This document shows positions 7,890-17,994 of a DNA stretch of 64,000 nucleotides, one piece after another. The notes beneath the pieces are model-generated. The model was not told where the DNA came from and did not search any database. It saw only the letters and a program-made list of their open reading frames with translations. The DNA comes from Vibrio cidicii (lineage in GTDB: Bacteria > Pseudomonadota > Gammaproteobacteria > Enterobacterales > Vibrionaceae). The position numbers were made by a program, and so were the translations under genes. Location of the stretch: positions 248,001-312,000 of the forward strand of contig NZ_CP046803.1 of the NCBI RefSeq assembly GCF_009763805.1. Reading direction: 5' to 3'. How positions within the stretch are numbered: position 1 is the stretch's first letter; each line of letters begins with the position of its first letter.

Positions 7890-10010
7890 GTGAAACCAAT
7901 CGTAATCAAGCGTGATGGCTCTAGGGCTCCATTTAGCCGCGATCGTATTCAAGCTGCGGTAGAAGCGGCTGCCGAGCATGTGGATAAAGAAATCGCCATT
8001 TATGCCCTTAACGTTGCTTTAGCGGTTGAATTGCAGCTAAAAGATCACGATGAAGTTCACATTCACGAAATCCAGACCTTAGTTGAAAATGAACTGATGC
8101 AAGGCCCTTACAAATCGCTTGCCCGAGCATACATTGAGTACCGTCATGATCGTGATATTGCGCGCGAAAAACAGAGTACGCTGACGCGAGAAATCGAAGG
8201 ATTGATTGAAGAGAGCAATGTTGATCTTATCAATGAAAACGCCAACAAAGACGGTAAAGTCATCCCAACTCAGCGTGATTTGCTCGCAGGTATTGTTGCC
8301 AAGCACTATGCCAAAACGCATATTTTGCCAAGAGATGTCGTACAGGCACACGATGAGGGCGATATTCACTACCACGATCTAGACTATGCGCCTTTTTTCC
8401 CTATGTTTAACTGCATGTTGATAGATCTGAAGGGAATGCTGACACACGGTTTTAAAATGGGGAACGCAGAAATTGACACGCCAAAGTCGATTTCCACCGC
8501 GACCGCCGTTACCGCGCAAATCATTGCTCAGGTTGCCAGCCATATTTACGGCGGAACGACAATTAATCGCATTGATGAAGTGCTTGAGCCCTATGTGATG
8601 GCGAGCTATGAGAAGCACTTCGACATCGCGCGTGAATGGGATATCTATGACCCAGAAGGTTTTGCACGTGCTCGTACCGAGAAAGAGTGTTACGACGCAT
8701 TTCAATCATTGGAATATGAAGTGAACACCCTACATACCGCCAATGGGCAAACGCCGTTTGTCACTTTTGGTTTTGGTCTTGGCACTAGTTGGGCATCGAA
8801 ACTTATCCAGCGCTCAATTTTGAAAAACCGTATCGCGGGTCTGGGCAAAAATCGCAAAACTGCCGTTTTTCCTAAATTGGTCTTTGCTATCAAAGATGGC
8901 CTCAACCATAAACCAGCAGATCCTAATTACGACATCAAACAGCTGGCATTAGAATGTGCTTCTAAGCGTATGTACCCGGATATCCTTAACTACGACAAAG
9001 TGGTTGAAGTGACTGGTTCTTTCAAAACACCGATGGGATGCCGCAGCTTTTTAAGCACTTACGAAGAAAATGGCGAACTGATCCATGAAGGGCGTAACAA
9101 TCTCGGTGTGGTGAGCCTCAACTTGCCACGTATTGCACTCAAAGCCGCTGGTGATGAGCAGCGTTTTTATCAATTGCTGGATGAGAAACTGAAGCTAGCC
9201 CGTCGCGCTTTAGAAACACGTATTAGCCGTTTAGAGAATGTTAAAGCGCGCGTTGCACCGATTCTTTACATGGAAGGGGCGTGTGGTGTGCGTTTGAAGG
9301 CAGACCAAGCGATCGCCGACATATTCAAACATGGCCGAGCGTCCATTTCTCTTGGTTACATCGGTATCCATGAAACCATTAACGCGCTGTATCGCGATGG
9401 TACGCACGTTTATGATGATGCAAGTCTACGAGACAAGGCGCTAGAAATTGTCAAACGCATGAAAGCGGCCGTAGATCTGTGGACAGAGGAGACTGGCTAC
9501 GGATTTAGCCTCTATGGCACGCCAAGTGAAAACCTGTGTAGCCGTTTCTGTCGAATTGACACCAAAGAGTTTGGCGTGATTGCGGGCGTGACCGACAAAG
9601 GTTACTACACCAATAGCTTTCATTTGGATGTGGAGAAAAAGGTCAACCCTTACGATAAGATCGATTTCGAAATGCCTTATCCGGAAATTTCCAGCGGTGG
9701 GTTTATCTGCTATGGCGAATTTCCAAACATGCAAAACAACATCGAAGCGCTGGAAAACGTCTGGGATTACAGCTACACCCGCGTGCCTTACTACGGCACC
9801 AACACCCCTATCGACGAGTGCTATGAGTGTGGTTACAACGGAGAATTTGACTGCACCAGCAAAGGGTTCACCTGCCCGAAATGTGGTAACCATGATTCCT
9901 CAAAAGTGTCCGTGACTCGCCGGGTGTGTGGCTATTTAGGTAGTCCAGACGCACGGCCGTTCAACTTCGGCAAGCAGGAAGAAGTGATTCGTCGAGTGAA
10001 ACATCTCTAG
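7890..10010 (+). CDS. nrdD: anaerobic ribonucleoside-triphosphate reductase
   Basis: Class III ribonucleotide reductase of 706 residues that makes dNTPs from NTPs without oxygen. The start is GTG 7890 after AAGGAG. An ATP-cone allosteric domain occupies about residues 3-95, starting VIKRDGSRAPFSRDRI. Near the C-terminus the four-cysteine zinc site reads CYECGY...CPKCG, and the glycyl-radical loop reads RVCGYLGSPDARPFN. The length matches the E. coli enzyme closely. The activase gene nrdG follows 62 nt downstream. FNR and NrdR-like sites lie upstream, consistent with anaerobic and dNTP-linked control. Confidence 0.97.
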   Translation: MKPIVIKRDGSRAPFSRDRIQAAVEAAAEHVDKEIAIYALNVALAVELQLKDHDEVHIHEIQTLVENELMQGPYKSLARAYIEYRHDRDIAREKQSTLTREIEGLIEESNVDLINENANKDGKVIPTQRDLLAGIVAKHYAKTHILPRDVVQAHDEGDIHYHDLDYAPFFPMFNCMLIDLKGMLTHGFKMGNAEIDTPKSISTATAVTAQIIAQVASHIYGGTTINRIDEVLEPYVMASYEKHFDIAREWDIYDPEGFARARTEKECYDAFQSLEYEVNTLHTANGQTPFVTFGFGLGTSWASKLIQRSILKNRIAGLGKNRKTAVFPKLVFAIKDGLNHKPADPNYDIKQLALECASKRMYPDILNYDKVVEVTGSFKTPMGCRSFLSTYEENGELIHEGRNNLGVVSLNLPRIALKAAGDEQRFYQLLDEKLKLARRALETRISRLENVKARVAPILYMEGACGVRLKADQAIADIFKHGRASISLGYIGIHETINALYRDGTHVYDDASLRDKALEIVKRMKAAVDLWTEETGYGFSLYGTPSENLCSRFCRIDTKEFGVIAGVTDKGYYTNSFHLDVEKKVNPYDKIDFEMPYPEISSGGFICYGEFPNMQNNIEALENVWDYSYTRVPYYGTNTPIDECYECGYNGEFDCTSKGFTCPKCGNHDSSKVSVTRRVCGYLGSPDARPFNFGKQEEVIRRVKHL

Positions 10011-10072
10011 TTGTAAAAAAGATAAGGAGTCAACTTTACATGAGTTGGCTCTGCCCTTTGAGAAGGTAAGTG

Positions 10073-10540
10073 ATGAACTATCACCAATATTACCCGGTGG
10101 ATGTCGTAAATGGACCGGGAACTCGCTGCACACTGTTTGTTTCGGGCTGTGTCCATCAGTGCCGAGGTTGCTACAATCAATCCACGCAGCGTTTAGATTC
10201 TGGAACGCCTTTTACCCAAGAGGCGGAGGATAGAATCATCGCTGATCTCAATGATAAGCGGATACCTCGCCGTGGGTTATCGCTATCAGGCGGCGATCCA
10301 CTTCATCCTGCCAACGTGGCCGATGTGTTGCATTTGGTAAAGCGTGTTCGAGCGGAGTGTCAAGGCAAAGATATCTGGTTGTGGACAGGTTACTGCCTAG
10401 ATGAACTCGATACCGCGCAACGCGAAGTCCTTGGTTATATAGATACCCTAATTGACGGTAAGTTTGAGCAAGACAAAGCAGACCCCAGCCTGAAATGGCG
10501 AGGCAGTGCGAATCAAATCATTCATACCTTTACTCTGTGA
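10073..10540 (+). CDS. nrdG: anaerobic ribonucleotide reductase activase (radical SAM)
   Basis: A 155-residue radical-SAM enzyme that installs the glycyl radical on NrdD. The cluster motif CVHQCRGC gives the CX3CX2C cysteines that hold the 4Fe-4S cluster. The sequence after the start, NYHQYYPVDVVNGPGTRCTLFVSG, is typical of NrdG. The ATG at 10073 follows AGAAGG; a GTG three bases earlier is less likely. Forms an operon with nrdD. The SGGDP motif near residue 66 contributes to SAM binding. Confidence 0.96.
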   Translation: MNYHQYYPVDVVNGPGTRCTLFVSGCVHQCRGCYNQSTQRLDSGTPFTQEAEDRIIADLNDKRIPRRGLSLSGGDPLHPANVADVLHLVKRVRAECQGKDIWLWTGYCLDELDTAQREVLGYIDTLIDGKFEQDKADPSLKWRGSANQIIHTFTL

Positions 10541-10732
10541 AACAACGGTTGTACTAGCATAATGCGCTATTCGAGCCTTCTATGTTAATCAAATGTTGCC
10601 TGCTTTGGTTTTTTTCACTGAATTGATTGGCAAGGTAAAAATTTGCTTCGTCTTCACAATCCTTTGATGTTAAGTTTTATCTTCCTATCTGGATGACTTC
10701 CATCACTTGAATTTCAAAGGGTTGTGACTTTC

Positions 10733-11920
10733 ATGTTTTCTCAATTACCAACACCAGCTTTAGATCCAATTCTTTCATTAACCGTCGCTTTTCGTAACGA
10801 TCCTCGTCGCGAAAAAGTGGACCTTGGAATTGGTGTTTACAAAAATAGCCAAGGCGAAACGCCCATCATGCGTGCAGTCTCTCAGGCGCAGCATATCGTC
10901 GCTGACACACAAAAAACCAAATCTTATGTAGGCCTCGCGGGCTGTGAAGAGTTCAACCAATCGATGGTGGACCTATTGCTAAAAGGCACATCGGTCTTGG
11001 ATCGCGTGGCCGCAATCCAGACTCCGGGGGCAAGTGGTGCGCTGCGCATGTTGGGCGATTTGATGAAAGTGGCTCAGCCAGACACCACGGTTTGGATTTC
11101 GAACCCAAGTTATGTCAATCATAAGCCAGTGATGGAAGCGGCGGGTCTAAAGGTGAAGTATTACCGCTACTTCAGTCCTCTGACTAAGCAGGTGGATACC
11201 GAACTCATGCTGCAAGACTTGGCTGGTGCTGGTGTGAATGATGTCGTACTGCTACACGGTTGTTGTCACAACCCGACAGGTGCCGATATTGACTTTTCCG
11301 CTTGGCAAGCGATTACCGAACTGGCCGTGAAAAATGGTTTTACGCCGTTTGTCGATATTGCCTATCAAGGTTTTGGAGATGGTCTGGAAGAAGATGCGAA
11401 AGGTCTACAATACATGGCCAATCAAGTCGAAGAGATGCTCATCACCACCTCATGTTCGAAGAACTTTGGTTTATATCGTGAGCGTACTGGTGCGGCAATT
11501 GTCGTTGGTCAGAGCGCATTGGCAGCACAAAATGCCAAGGGAAAACTCATGACCTTGGCTCGCGCGACATACACTATGCCGCCAGATCACGGCGCCGCTC
11601 TGGTAAAAACGGTGCTGCAAGATCAAGCATTAACCACATTGTGGAAGCAAGAACTGCGTGAAATGCAGCAACGTTTGTTAAACCTTCGTCAAACCTTGTG
11701 TAATGAATTGAGAAATCAGCACAATACGTCACAATTCGACTTTATTGAAAGCCACAAGGGGATGTTTACTGTGCTAGGCTTTTCACCAGAGCAAATGGGA
11801 ACGTTGCGTGAAGAATATGGAATTTATGGGGTGGGAGACGGGCGAATCAATATCGCTGGCCTGACAGAAAAGGACATTCCTTACGTAGCTGATGCGATAG
11901 TTAAAGTCTCACAACGTTAA
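10733..11920 (+). CDS. aspartate/aromatic amino acid aminotransferase (AspC/TyrB family)
   Basis: PLP-dependent class I aminotransferase of 395 residues from ATG 10733. It matches the AspC/TyrB subfamily throughout. The N-terminal VDLGIGVYKN, the HGCCHNPTG motif that contacts the cofactor, and SCSKNFGLYRER with the Schiff-base lysine are all present. Reactions in this subfamily move the amino group of aspartate, tyrosine or phenylalanine to 2-oxoglutarate. Sequence alone does not separate an aspartate from an aromatic preference. It is preceded by a 192-nt gap after nrdG and followed 13 nt later by a lipoprotein gene, with which it may be co-transcribed. Confidence 0.9.
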   Translation: MFSQLPTPALDPILSLTVAFRNDPRREKVDLGIGVYKNSQGETPIMRAVSQAQHIVADTQKTKSYVGLAGCEEFNQSMVDLLLKGTSVLDRVAAIQTPGASGALRMLGDLMKVAQPDTTVWISNPSYVNHKPVMEAAGLKVKYYRYFSPLTKQVDTELMLQDLAGAGVNDVVLLHGCCHNPTGADIDFSAWQAITELAVKNGFTPFVDIAYQGFGDGLEEDAKGLQYMANQVEEMLITTSCSKNFGLYRERTGAAIVVGQSALAAQNAKGKLMTLARATYTMPPDHGAALVKTVLQDQALTTLWKQELREMQQRLLNLRQTLCNELRNQHNTSQFDFIESHKGMFTVLGFSPEQMGTLREEYGIYGVGDGRINIAGLTEKDIPYVADAIVKVSQR

Positions 11921-11933
11921 ACCAGGTGATTGG

Positions 11934-12560
11934 ATGAAGAATTGTAAACTTATTTTACCCTTGCTACTTTGTGGCGGTCTGAGCGCGTGTGTTACAGCCC
12001 CCGCACAAGAGGAACAGGTTGAAAATAAGCCAGAAGTCAACAAAGAACAAACCACTGAACAGGCAGTAAAACAGCCTGAACCCATCGAAACGGAACAACC
12101 CGTTATTGAGTTAAAGGCAAAAAAAACCTCAGATGGTAAGCTGATTCTCGGTGAAAAAGAGTGGGTTTATGTGCCTGGGTTAGAAGAAGCATTTCGTTCA
12201 CGTGTTGATACTGGAGCAACCACTTCATCCATTAGCGCCGTTGATATCGTCGATTTTGAGCGTGACGGCAAAGATTGGGTTAAGTTCAAAATCGAACATG
12301 ACGGTATTCAGAGTAAAGAGATTGCTCTGCCTGTGGAGCGCTGGGTTAAAATTCGTCAATCGAGTGTAGAGGGAACGCAGCGCCGTCCGGTCGTTTTAGC
12401 TTGGATCCAAATCGGCGATCTCAAAGAGAAGACGGAGTTTACCTTAACAGACAGAACGCATCTTAGATACCCAATGCTACTCGGACGTAGCTTTTTCAAA
12501 GATGTGGCCATTGTTGATGTCTCCCGCAAATATGTTCAGGATAAACCGCAAAATAAATAA
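11934..12560 (+). CDS. lipoprotein with retropepsin-like 'ATP-dependent zinc protease' domain
   Basis: A 208-residue predicted lipoprotein. The signal peptide ends with the lipobox LSAC, giving Cys19 as the lipidation site. A Glu/Pro/Lys-rich linker covers about residues 20-65. The C-terminal domain carries RVDTGATTSSI and LLGRSFF, the two signatures of the retropepsin-like family (DUF785/RimB-like) often annotated as ATP-dependent zinc proteases. The Asp of DTGA would be catalytic. No ATP-binding or zinc motif is visible, so the common name is probably misleading. The gene starts 13 nt after the aminotransferase gene and is followed directly by a strong terminator. Confidence 0.78.
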   Translation: MKNCKLILPLLLCGGLSACVTAPAQEEQVENKPEVNKEQTTEQAVKQPEPIETEQPVIELKAKKTSDGKLILGEKEWVYVPGLEEAFRSRVDTGATTSSISAVDIVDFERDGKDWVKFKIEHDGIQSKEIALPVERWVKIRQSSVEGTQRRPVVLAWIQIGDLKEKTEFTLTDRTHLRYPMLLGRSFFKDVAIVDVSRKYVQDKPQNK

Positions 12561-12563
12561 CAA

Positions 12564-12590
12564 AAGGGACCAATACGGTCCCTTCGTTTT
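12564..12590 (+). terminator. intrinsic terminator
   Basis: Stem AAGGGACC / GGTCCCTT with an AATAC loop, followed by CGTTTT. It ends the aminotransferase-lipoprotein unit. The A run at its left side could also serve the convergent beta-barrel gene. Confidence 0.8.
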
Positions 12591-12600
12591 AATGCTCCAA

Positions 12601-13137
12601 TCAGAAATGGAATCGCACTGACATCAAGATTTGGTGGCCGTAAATGCCGTTGTTACGAATATCGGCGCCTATCGAAAGCTGCTGTGTTGAGTGGAATCTT
12701 GCGCCGATACCAATGATGGAGGCCGTTTCATCATTAGAAATAAGTTGTCCAACACGGCCATGAACTTCAATGTTCTCCATCAACCAGATACGGCTGCCTA
12801 TATTAATTTCGGTCTTCCACTCATCACCAATGGTATCGCTGGAATCTGATTTCACGTTGTGCAAAAGCATTTGGCCGTAAATATCGGCAAACTGCCCCAT
12901 TGGCCCGTTAAATCCAATCCCCCCCGCGAGATCCCAGTCACCGCTAAATTCACTGTCAAAACGCGCGATAATGTGTGTATTTTCAGTGAAGTAGGTATTA
13001 AATTCCGCCCCAAACGTTCCAGGGCTCGAACCCATGCGCACCTCAAACATGTTGTAATTAAAATTGTTTGCACTTGCTGCAACTGGGAGCAAAGTACATA
13101 CACCCAACATTGCCGTTTTGAGAGCTCTACTTAGCAT
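12601..13137 (-). CDS. small outer-membrane beta-barrel protein of unknown function
   Basis: A 178-residue predicted outer-membrane protein. The chosen ATG at 13135-13137 follows a GGAG site and gives a clean signal peptide, MLSRALKTAMLGVCTLLPVA, with cleavage after ASA. An upstream extension is possible but would bury this signal. The mature protein alternates polar and aromatic residues in short strands and ends LMSVRFHF, with the C-terminal phenylalanine that marks BAM-inserted barrels. About eight strands are expected from the length. No specific family was recognised. It stands alone and converges with the previous gene. Confidence 0.65.
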   Translation of the reverse strand: MLSRALKTAMLGVCTLLPVAASANNFNYNMFEVRMGSSPGTFGAEFNTYFTENTHIIARFDSEFSGDWDLAGGIGFNGPMGQFADIYGQMLLHNVKSDSSDTIGDEWKTEINIGSRIWLMENIEVHGRVGQLISNDETASIIGIGARFHSTQQLSIGADIRNNGIYGHQILMSVRFHF

Positions 13138-13275
13138 GTGATCTCCGAAGCCAAAAAAATAACGATCCATTATGACAAAAATAGCCTGCAATTAGCAGGC
13201 CAAATAAGTATAGGCGATGAAAATCAGTAGCATACCAGCATTTGGGCGAGAATTTAAATACGCTGTCTGCGTGGC

Positions 13276-13644
13276 TTAGAGTATAACGATTTGATCCACC
13301 TCGATTTCTGGTATTTTGCCACCTTCATACTCGCCAAACAATCTTAGCTGCGTGGTTTCATTGATCGGTGTAGTCAAATGCACCTTGTCATCGAGCTCGA
13401 CTTGGACCTCAGCGCTGCCATCTGAAAAGAGAAACGTGTCATTATTTAACTGCTTGATGAACTTACCTTCCACCACCACATGCTTTTCGCTAAACATACC
13501 GGTTTCTTGGAGTAAATCAGCCACCTTACTGATTTCAACTGGGCCGTTGAATTGAATGCCAGTATTGTGCTGGTAATCTTTGGCGACCGCGATGCTGGAT
13601 ACTAAGGTCATAACTGCAGCTGTGGTAAAAAATGCTTTTTTCAT
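13276..13644 (-). CDS. YgiW/YdeI-family periplasmic OB-fold protein
   Basis: A 122-residue exported protein. The ATG at 13642-13644 starts a signal peptide, [21 protein letters not shown]. The mature part has the pattern [12 protein letters not shown]...[31 protein letters not shown], typical of the bacterial OB-fold family (YgiW, YdeI, VisP). Known members are stress- or peptidoglycan-linked periplasmic proteins that may bind small ligands. It is divergent from cobQ. The precise role here cannot be inferred. Confidence 0.78.
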   Translation of the reverse strand: MKKAFFTTAAVMTLVSSIAVAKDYQHNTGIQFNGPVEISKVADLLQETGMFSEKHVVVEGKFIKQLNNDTFLFSDGSAEVQVELDDKVHLTTPINETTQLRLFGEYEGGKIPEIEVDQIVIL

Positions 13645-13793
13645 TTTATGATTCCTGTGTGGTTCAAGTACGTAATGGATTAAAACAAACTTCATTTGAA
13701 CCGCATCTGAGAAAACCATTCATGTTCGATTCATTTCCCCTTTACGGCAAAAAAGGTAAGATAATCAACCTCTCATCATTTAGTAGCGATAGC

Positions 13794-15245
13794 ATGAAAT
13801 CGACAGTAACAACCCTTATGGTTCAGGGCACCACATCGGATGCGGGAAAGAGCGTCCTCGTGGCAGGAATATGCCGCGTCCTTGCGCGTAAAGGGGTAAA
13901 AGTTAGCCCTTTCAAACCGCAAAATATGGCGTTAAATAGCGCGGTGACCAAAGAGGGCGGAGAGATCGGTCGAGCGCAGGCGGTCCAAGCGATGGCATGC
14001 AACATTGAGCCAAGCGTGCATATGAATCCAGTTTTGATTAAACCCAATAGTGATACCGGGGCACAGATTATTCTGCAGGGTAAAGCCATCACCAACATGG
14101 ATGCCTACGGATTTCATAACTACAAAAAAGTGGCGATGGACACCGTTCTGGATTCGTTTTCTAAGCTGAAAGAAGAATATCAAGCGATTATGATCGAGGG
14201 GGCAGGCAGCCCGGCAGAAATCAACCTAAGAGAAAATGACATCGCCAATATGGGCTTTGCCGAAGCGGCGGACGTGCCGGTTATTATTGTTGCGGACATT
14301 GACCGAGGTGGCGTATTTGCCCATCTCTACGGTACTTTGGCTTTGCTTTCTCCGTCTGAACAAGCGCGGGTAAAAGGTTTTGTGATTAACCGATTTAGAG
14401 GGGATATTAAGCTATTGGAATCGGGTCTAGACTGGTTGGAAGATAAAACCGGCAAACCTGTTATTGGCGTGTTGCCCTATTTGCATGGCCTAAACCTTGA
14501 AGCAGAAGATGCGATAACCTCACAGCAGCAGCTTGGCCAGCAAATCAAGTTGAAAGTGGCGGTCCCCGTGTTTACTCGAATCAGCAATCACACTGACTTT
14601 GACGTCCTGCGCCTTAATCCTGATATTGATTTGAGATACGTTGGCAAAGGCGAAAGGCTAGACAGGGCTGATTTGATTATTCTGCCCGGATCCAAGTCAG
14701 TTCGCGACGATCTGGCTTATCTGCGTGAGCAAGGCTGGGACAGAGACATTCTACGACATCTGCGTCTAGGCGGAAAAGTCTTAGGTATCTGCGGGGGTTA
14801 TCAGATGCTCGGCGAATCCATTGCCGATCCTCTGGGCGTCGAGGGAGCACCGGGGGTCAGTGCTGGCTTAGGATTACTCAATGTGGATACAATTCTCACT
14901 GACGAAAAATGTTTGACTAACACCAAAGGGCAATTATCTCTTGACGGTAATTTGGTTACAGTGAGTGGCTATGAAATCCATGTCGGGCGCACGAACGTTC
15001 GGGAGACCCAACCGATTGTGTTGGAAAACGGGCAGAGTGAGGGCGCTTTGAGCACTTGTGGCCAAGTAATGGGCAGTTATCTGCACGGCCTATTCGATAG
15101 TGAGGCTGCATTAAGCTTGCTTTGCCAGTGGGCAAATGGAGCCCAAATCGAAGCGCGCGATTTTGCACAGCAAAAAGAAGAGGCGATCAATCGTATTGCC
15201 GACGCGATCGAAACTCATCTCGATCTCAGCAAATTGAATCTATAA
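13794..15245 (+). CDS. cobQ: cobyric acid synthase
   Basis: Glutamine-dependent amidase that converts adenosylcobyrinic acid a,c-diamide to cobyric acid in cobalamin synthesis. It has 483 residues from ATG 13794. The N-terminal P-loop-like motif [11 protein letters not shown] opens a dethiobiotin-synthetase-like ATP domain. The C-terminal triad-type glutaminase domain has [12 protein letters not shown] with the nucleophilic Cys, and GSYLHGLFD with the catalytic His near the end. The frame is open upstream to 13632, but the conserved family start favours 13794; no strong ribosome site is visible. modABC follows 14 nt later. No other cobalamin gene lies in the window. Confidence 0.92.
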   Translation: MKSTVTTLMVQGTTSDAGKSVLVAGICRVLARKGVKVSPFKPQNMALNSAVTKEGGEIGRAQAVQAMACNIEPSVHMNPVLIKPNSDTGAQIILQGKAITNMDAYGFHNYKKVAMDTVLDSFSKLKEEYQAIMIEGAGSPAEINLRENDIANMGFAEAADVPVIIVADIDRGGVFAHLYGTLALLSPSEQARVKGFVINRFRGDIKLLESGLDWLEDKTGKPVIGVLPYLHGLNLEAEDAITSQQQLGQQIKLKVAVPVFTRISNHTDFDVLRLNPDIDLRYVGKGERLDRADLIILPGSKSVRDDLAYLREQGWDRDILRHLRLGGKVLGICGGYQMLGESIADPLGVEGAPGVSAGLGLLNVDTILTDEKCLTNTKGQLSLDGNLVTVSGYEIHVGRTNVRETQPIVLENGQSEGALSTCGQVMGSYLHGLFDSEAALSLLCQWANGAQIEARDFAQQKEEAINRIADAIETHLDLSKLNL

Positions 15246-15259
15246 GAGGATGGAAACGC

Positions 15260-16015
15260 ATGAAAAAGTGGCTTAGTTTGATGGTAGTACTATTGGCTTC
15301 TTCGGGCGCTTCCGGCCAAGAAGAAGTTAGGGTGTACGCGGCATCGTCATTAACCAACGCCATCTCCGCCATCATCGCGATCTATCCTGCGCCAGAAGGG
15401 GTTAAAATCACGCCTGTCTATGGAGGTTCTTCATCGTTAGCGCGTCAGCTCGCAAATGGAGCGCCAGGTGATATTTTTATTTCTGCCAACACTAAGTGGA
15501 TGGACTACTTATCTCAGGAACAACGGATTTCGCGTGACGATGTCACTAATTTGTTGGGGAACCAGTTAGTGGTGATCACCCACAAAGACAATGACGTTAC
15601 TCTAGATCTCCACTCTGCAGAGCAATGGCAGCAACTCTTGCGCGACGAGAGGCTGGCGATGGGCGATGCTAACTCAGTACCCGCGGGTATGTATGCACGT
15701 CAGATGTTCGAAAATTTGCACTTGTGGTCACAAATTGAAAAGCGGGTCGCCCCAAGTAAAAATGTCCGACTGGCACTTGCATTGGTCGAAAGGCGCGAAG
15801 CCCTATTGGGCGTGGTGTACCAAACAGATGCTTTACTGTCTGAGAAAGTCAAAGTTGTGAACACGCCTGATCCCGCTTTATATGAGCCGATTATTTATCC
15901 TGCTGGTCTACTTTCAGATTCCAAACAAGCGAACGCATTTTACCAGTTTCTCTTTGACGATGAGGCGAAAGCCATCTTTAGTCGCTTTGGTTTCGTTAGT
16001 CTGGAGCAACCGTGA
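15260..16015 (+). CDS. modA: molybdate ABC transporter substrate-binding protein
   Basis: A 251-residue periplasmic binding protein. The signal peptide is MKKWLSLMVVLLASSGASG. The mature start EEVRVYAASSLTNA and the later GGSSSLARQLANGAPGDIFISAN are the oxyanion-binding loops of ModA, where serine and backbone amides coordinate molybdate or tungstate. The start ATG 15260 follows AAGAGGA. It is separated by 14 nt from cobQ and overlaps modB by 4 nt, so cobQ and the mod genes may share a transcript. Confidence 0.93.
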   Translation: MKKWLSLMVVLLASSGASGQEEVRVYAASSLTNAISAIIAIYPAPEGVKITPVYGGSSSLARQLANGAPGDIFISANTKWMDYLSQEQRISRDDVTNLLGNQLVVITHKDNDVTLDLHSAEQWQQLLRDERLAMGDANSVPAGMYARQMFENLHLWSQIEKRVAPSKNVRLALALVERREALLGVVYQTDALLSEKVKVVNTPDPALYEPIIYPAGLLSDSKQANAFYQFLFDDEAKAIFSRFGFVSLEQP

Positions 16016-16701
16016 CAGATTTAGAATATCAAGCACTGTTGCTCAGTGTGAAAGTCGGATTCTATACGGTGCTGTGGCTTTTGCCTTTTGCCATTTTTTT
16101 TGCTTGGCTGTTGGCTAGAAAGCAGTTTTTCGGCAAAACCTTACTAGACAGTGTGATTCATCTTCCGTTGGTGTTACCTCCGGTTGTTGTTGGCTACATT
16201 TTGCTTGTTGTGATGGGAAGGCAGGGCCTTTTAGGCGCGCCGTTACACCAGCTTCTAGGTATCAGCTTTTCTTTCAATTGGAAGGGAGTAGTACTAGCGT
16301 GCTGGGTCGTCTCTTTACCTTTGATGGTAAGAGCCATTCGGCTGAGCTTGGAAAACGTGGACATTAAGTTAGAACAAGCGGCGGCCACCTTGGGCGCATC
16401 GCCCTTAAAAGTATTTTTTACTATTACGTTACCACTGATGACGCCGGGGTTAATCACCGGAATCACGCTTGCCTTTGCTCGAAGCTTAGGTGAATTTGGT
16501 GCCACCATCAGTTTTGTTTCCAATATCCCGGGTGAAACACAAACCCTACCTTTGGCCATGTTTAATTTCATCGAAACGCCAGGAGCGGAGATGCAAGCGG
16601 CCAGATTATGTATTCTCTCGATCGTGATTGCTTTACTCTCTCTTTTTATTTCTGAGTGGCTCAATCGCCGTGCTGCGGCGCGTTTGGGAGTCAAAATATG
16701 A
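16012..16701 (+). CDS. modB: molybdate ABC transporter permease
   Basis: A 229-residue inner-membrane permease with about five membrane segments. The cytoplasmic EAA loop reads [30 protein letters not shown] and contacts the ATPase. The [11 protein letters not shown] segment is conserved in ModB. Translation probably starts at GTG 16012, whose GTGA overlaps the modA stop, and the gene overlaps modC by 4 nt, so the three are translationally coupled. Confidence 0.93.
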   Translation: MTDLEYQALLLSVKVGFYTVLWLLPFAIFFAWLLARKQFFGKTLLDSVIHLPLVLPPVVVGYILLVVMGRQGLLGAPLHQLLGISFSFNWKGVVLACWVVSLPLMVRAIRLSLENVDIKLEQAAATLGASPLKVFFTITLPLMTPGLITGITLAFARSLGEFGATISFVSNIPGETQTLPLAMFNFIETPGAEMQAARLCILSIVIALLSLFISEWLNRRAAARLGVKI

Positions 16702-17804
16702 ATATGTTAACCGTTCGATTTCGCCAACGCCTTGGAGCAAGCGAGTTGGACATTAATCTGACTTTGCCTGCGAGAGGTATCAGTGCCATCTTTGGCCGAT
16801 CTGGTGCAGGAAAAACTTCCATCATCAACGCTATCAGTGGCTTAACTAAACCACAAAGCGGCCGGATAGATCTGAACAGCACATGCCTGTTCGATTCAAT
16901 GCAACAAATTGATCTGCCAACACATAAGCGTAAAATTGGCTACGTCTTTCAAGATGCTCGCCTCTTTCCTCACTATAGCGTCGAGGGCAACTTGCGTTTC
17001 GGGATGAAGCAAGACAACCCCGCATTGTTTGCAGAAGTCGTTACGCTTCTAGCCTTAGACCCCTTACTCAAGCGTTACCCGGCTTCGCTTTCTGGAGGCG
17101 AAAAGCAGCGGGCGGCAATAGGCAGAGCGTTGCTCTCTGAACCTGAATTGTTGCTGATGGATGAGCCTTTGGCATCACTGGATATCCCAAGAAAAAAAGA
17201 AGTGATGCCTTTTTTAGAGAGATTGGCTGATCACATTGACATCCCAATCATTTATGTGACTCACAGTTTGCAAGAAATCCTCAGGCTCGCAAGTCATATC
17301 GCGGTGGTCGATCAAGGTAAAATTGTCGCCAGCGGCAAATTGGAAGAAATTTGGTCGTCGCAAATATTAAAACCGTGGTTCTCTTTTGCAGATCAAAGCT
17401 CGCTGTTTCTCGCTAAAGTTGCTGAGCAGCATGCAAGCTATGCATTGACACGGGTTCAATTAGCAGAAAACGTCTCAATTTGGATCCAAAAAGTGGATGT
17501 TTGTCTAGGTGTGGAGATCCGCCTTCAGATTAGAGCGAGCGATGTTTCACTCACCCTGGTGCGTCCAGAGCAAACTTCCATTCGCAATGTGTTGCCTGCG
17601 ACTATCACCCGCATCGAAAAGCAACATTCATCGGCTGGTCAAGCAAGTGTCAATGTCGAGCTGCGCCTCGAGAATGACTGCCACTTATGGGCAACCATTA
17701 CGCCTTGGGCTTTGGATGAATTGCAGTTAAGTGTGGGCACACAACTCTTTGCGCAAGTTAAAGGAGTTAGCGTTACGCAGCGTGATATTGCCTTGACGCA
17801 TTGA
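16698..17804 (+). CDS. modC: molybdate ABC transporter ATP-binding protein
   Basis: A 368-residue ATPase from ATG 16698, which overlaps the modB stop (ATGA). The Walker A motif is GRSGAGKTS, the Q-loop lies in [10 protein letters not shown], the signature is LSGGEKQR and the Walker B motif is [12 protein letters not shown], followed by the H-loop THS. The C-terminal ~120 residues form a TOBE/mobe domain typical of ModC. The complete transporter feeds molybdenum cofactor enzymes, consistent with anaerobic respiration genes nearby. No modE gene is adjacent. Confidence 0.94.
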   Translation: MNMLTVRFRQRLGASELDINLTLPARGISAIFGRSGAGKTSIINAISGLTKPQSGRIDLNSTCLFDSMQQIDLPTHKRKIGYVFQDARLFPHYSVEGNLRFGMKQDNPALFAEVVTLLALDPLLKRYPASLSGGEKQRAAIGRALLSEPELLLMDEPLASLDIPRKKEVMPFLERLADHIDIPIIYVTHSLQEILRLASHIAVVDQGKIVASGKLEEIWSSQILKPWFSFADQSSLFLAKVAEQHASYALTRVQLAENVSIWIQKVDVCLGVEIRLQIRASDVSLTLVRPEQTSIRNVLPATITRIEKQHSSAGQASVNVELRLENDCHLWATITPWALDELQLSVGTQLFAQVKGVSVTQRDIALTH

Positions 17805-17962
17805 AGTAACGTGGTCACTCGGCGTGTAATCAGCGACTACTGAGTGACAGTGTGACGATCAGTAGCGCTGTTTTGAGCGATCTCGATCGACTGTCAATAC
17901 TTCGTCGCCGTAGCTGTGCAACGAGTTAGATGCATTAGGAAGACGTGTTTTCCTGTGCGACT

Positions 17963-17987
17963 AAAAAGCTGCTCGTTGAGCAGCTTT
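17963..17987 (-). terminator. intrinsic terminator of the minus-strand gene at 17995
   Basis: Perfect stem AAAGCTGCTC / GAGCAGCTTT with a 3-nt loop. Read on the minus strand it is followed by a T-rich tract and lies 8 nt after the stop codon of the DUF3069-like gene. Confidence 0.78.
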
Positions 17988-17994
17988 CAAACAC

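Noticed and set aside
17844..17856. GTGACAGTGTGAC as a fifth matS site
   Set aside because: The right arm is GTGAC instead of GTCAC, so it lacks the symmetry of the consensus.
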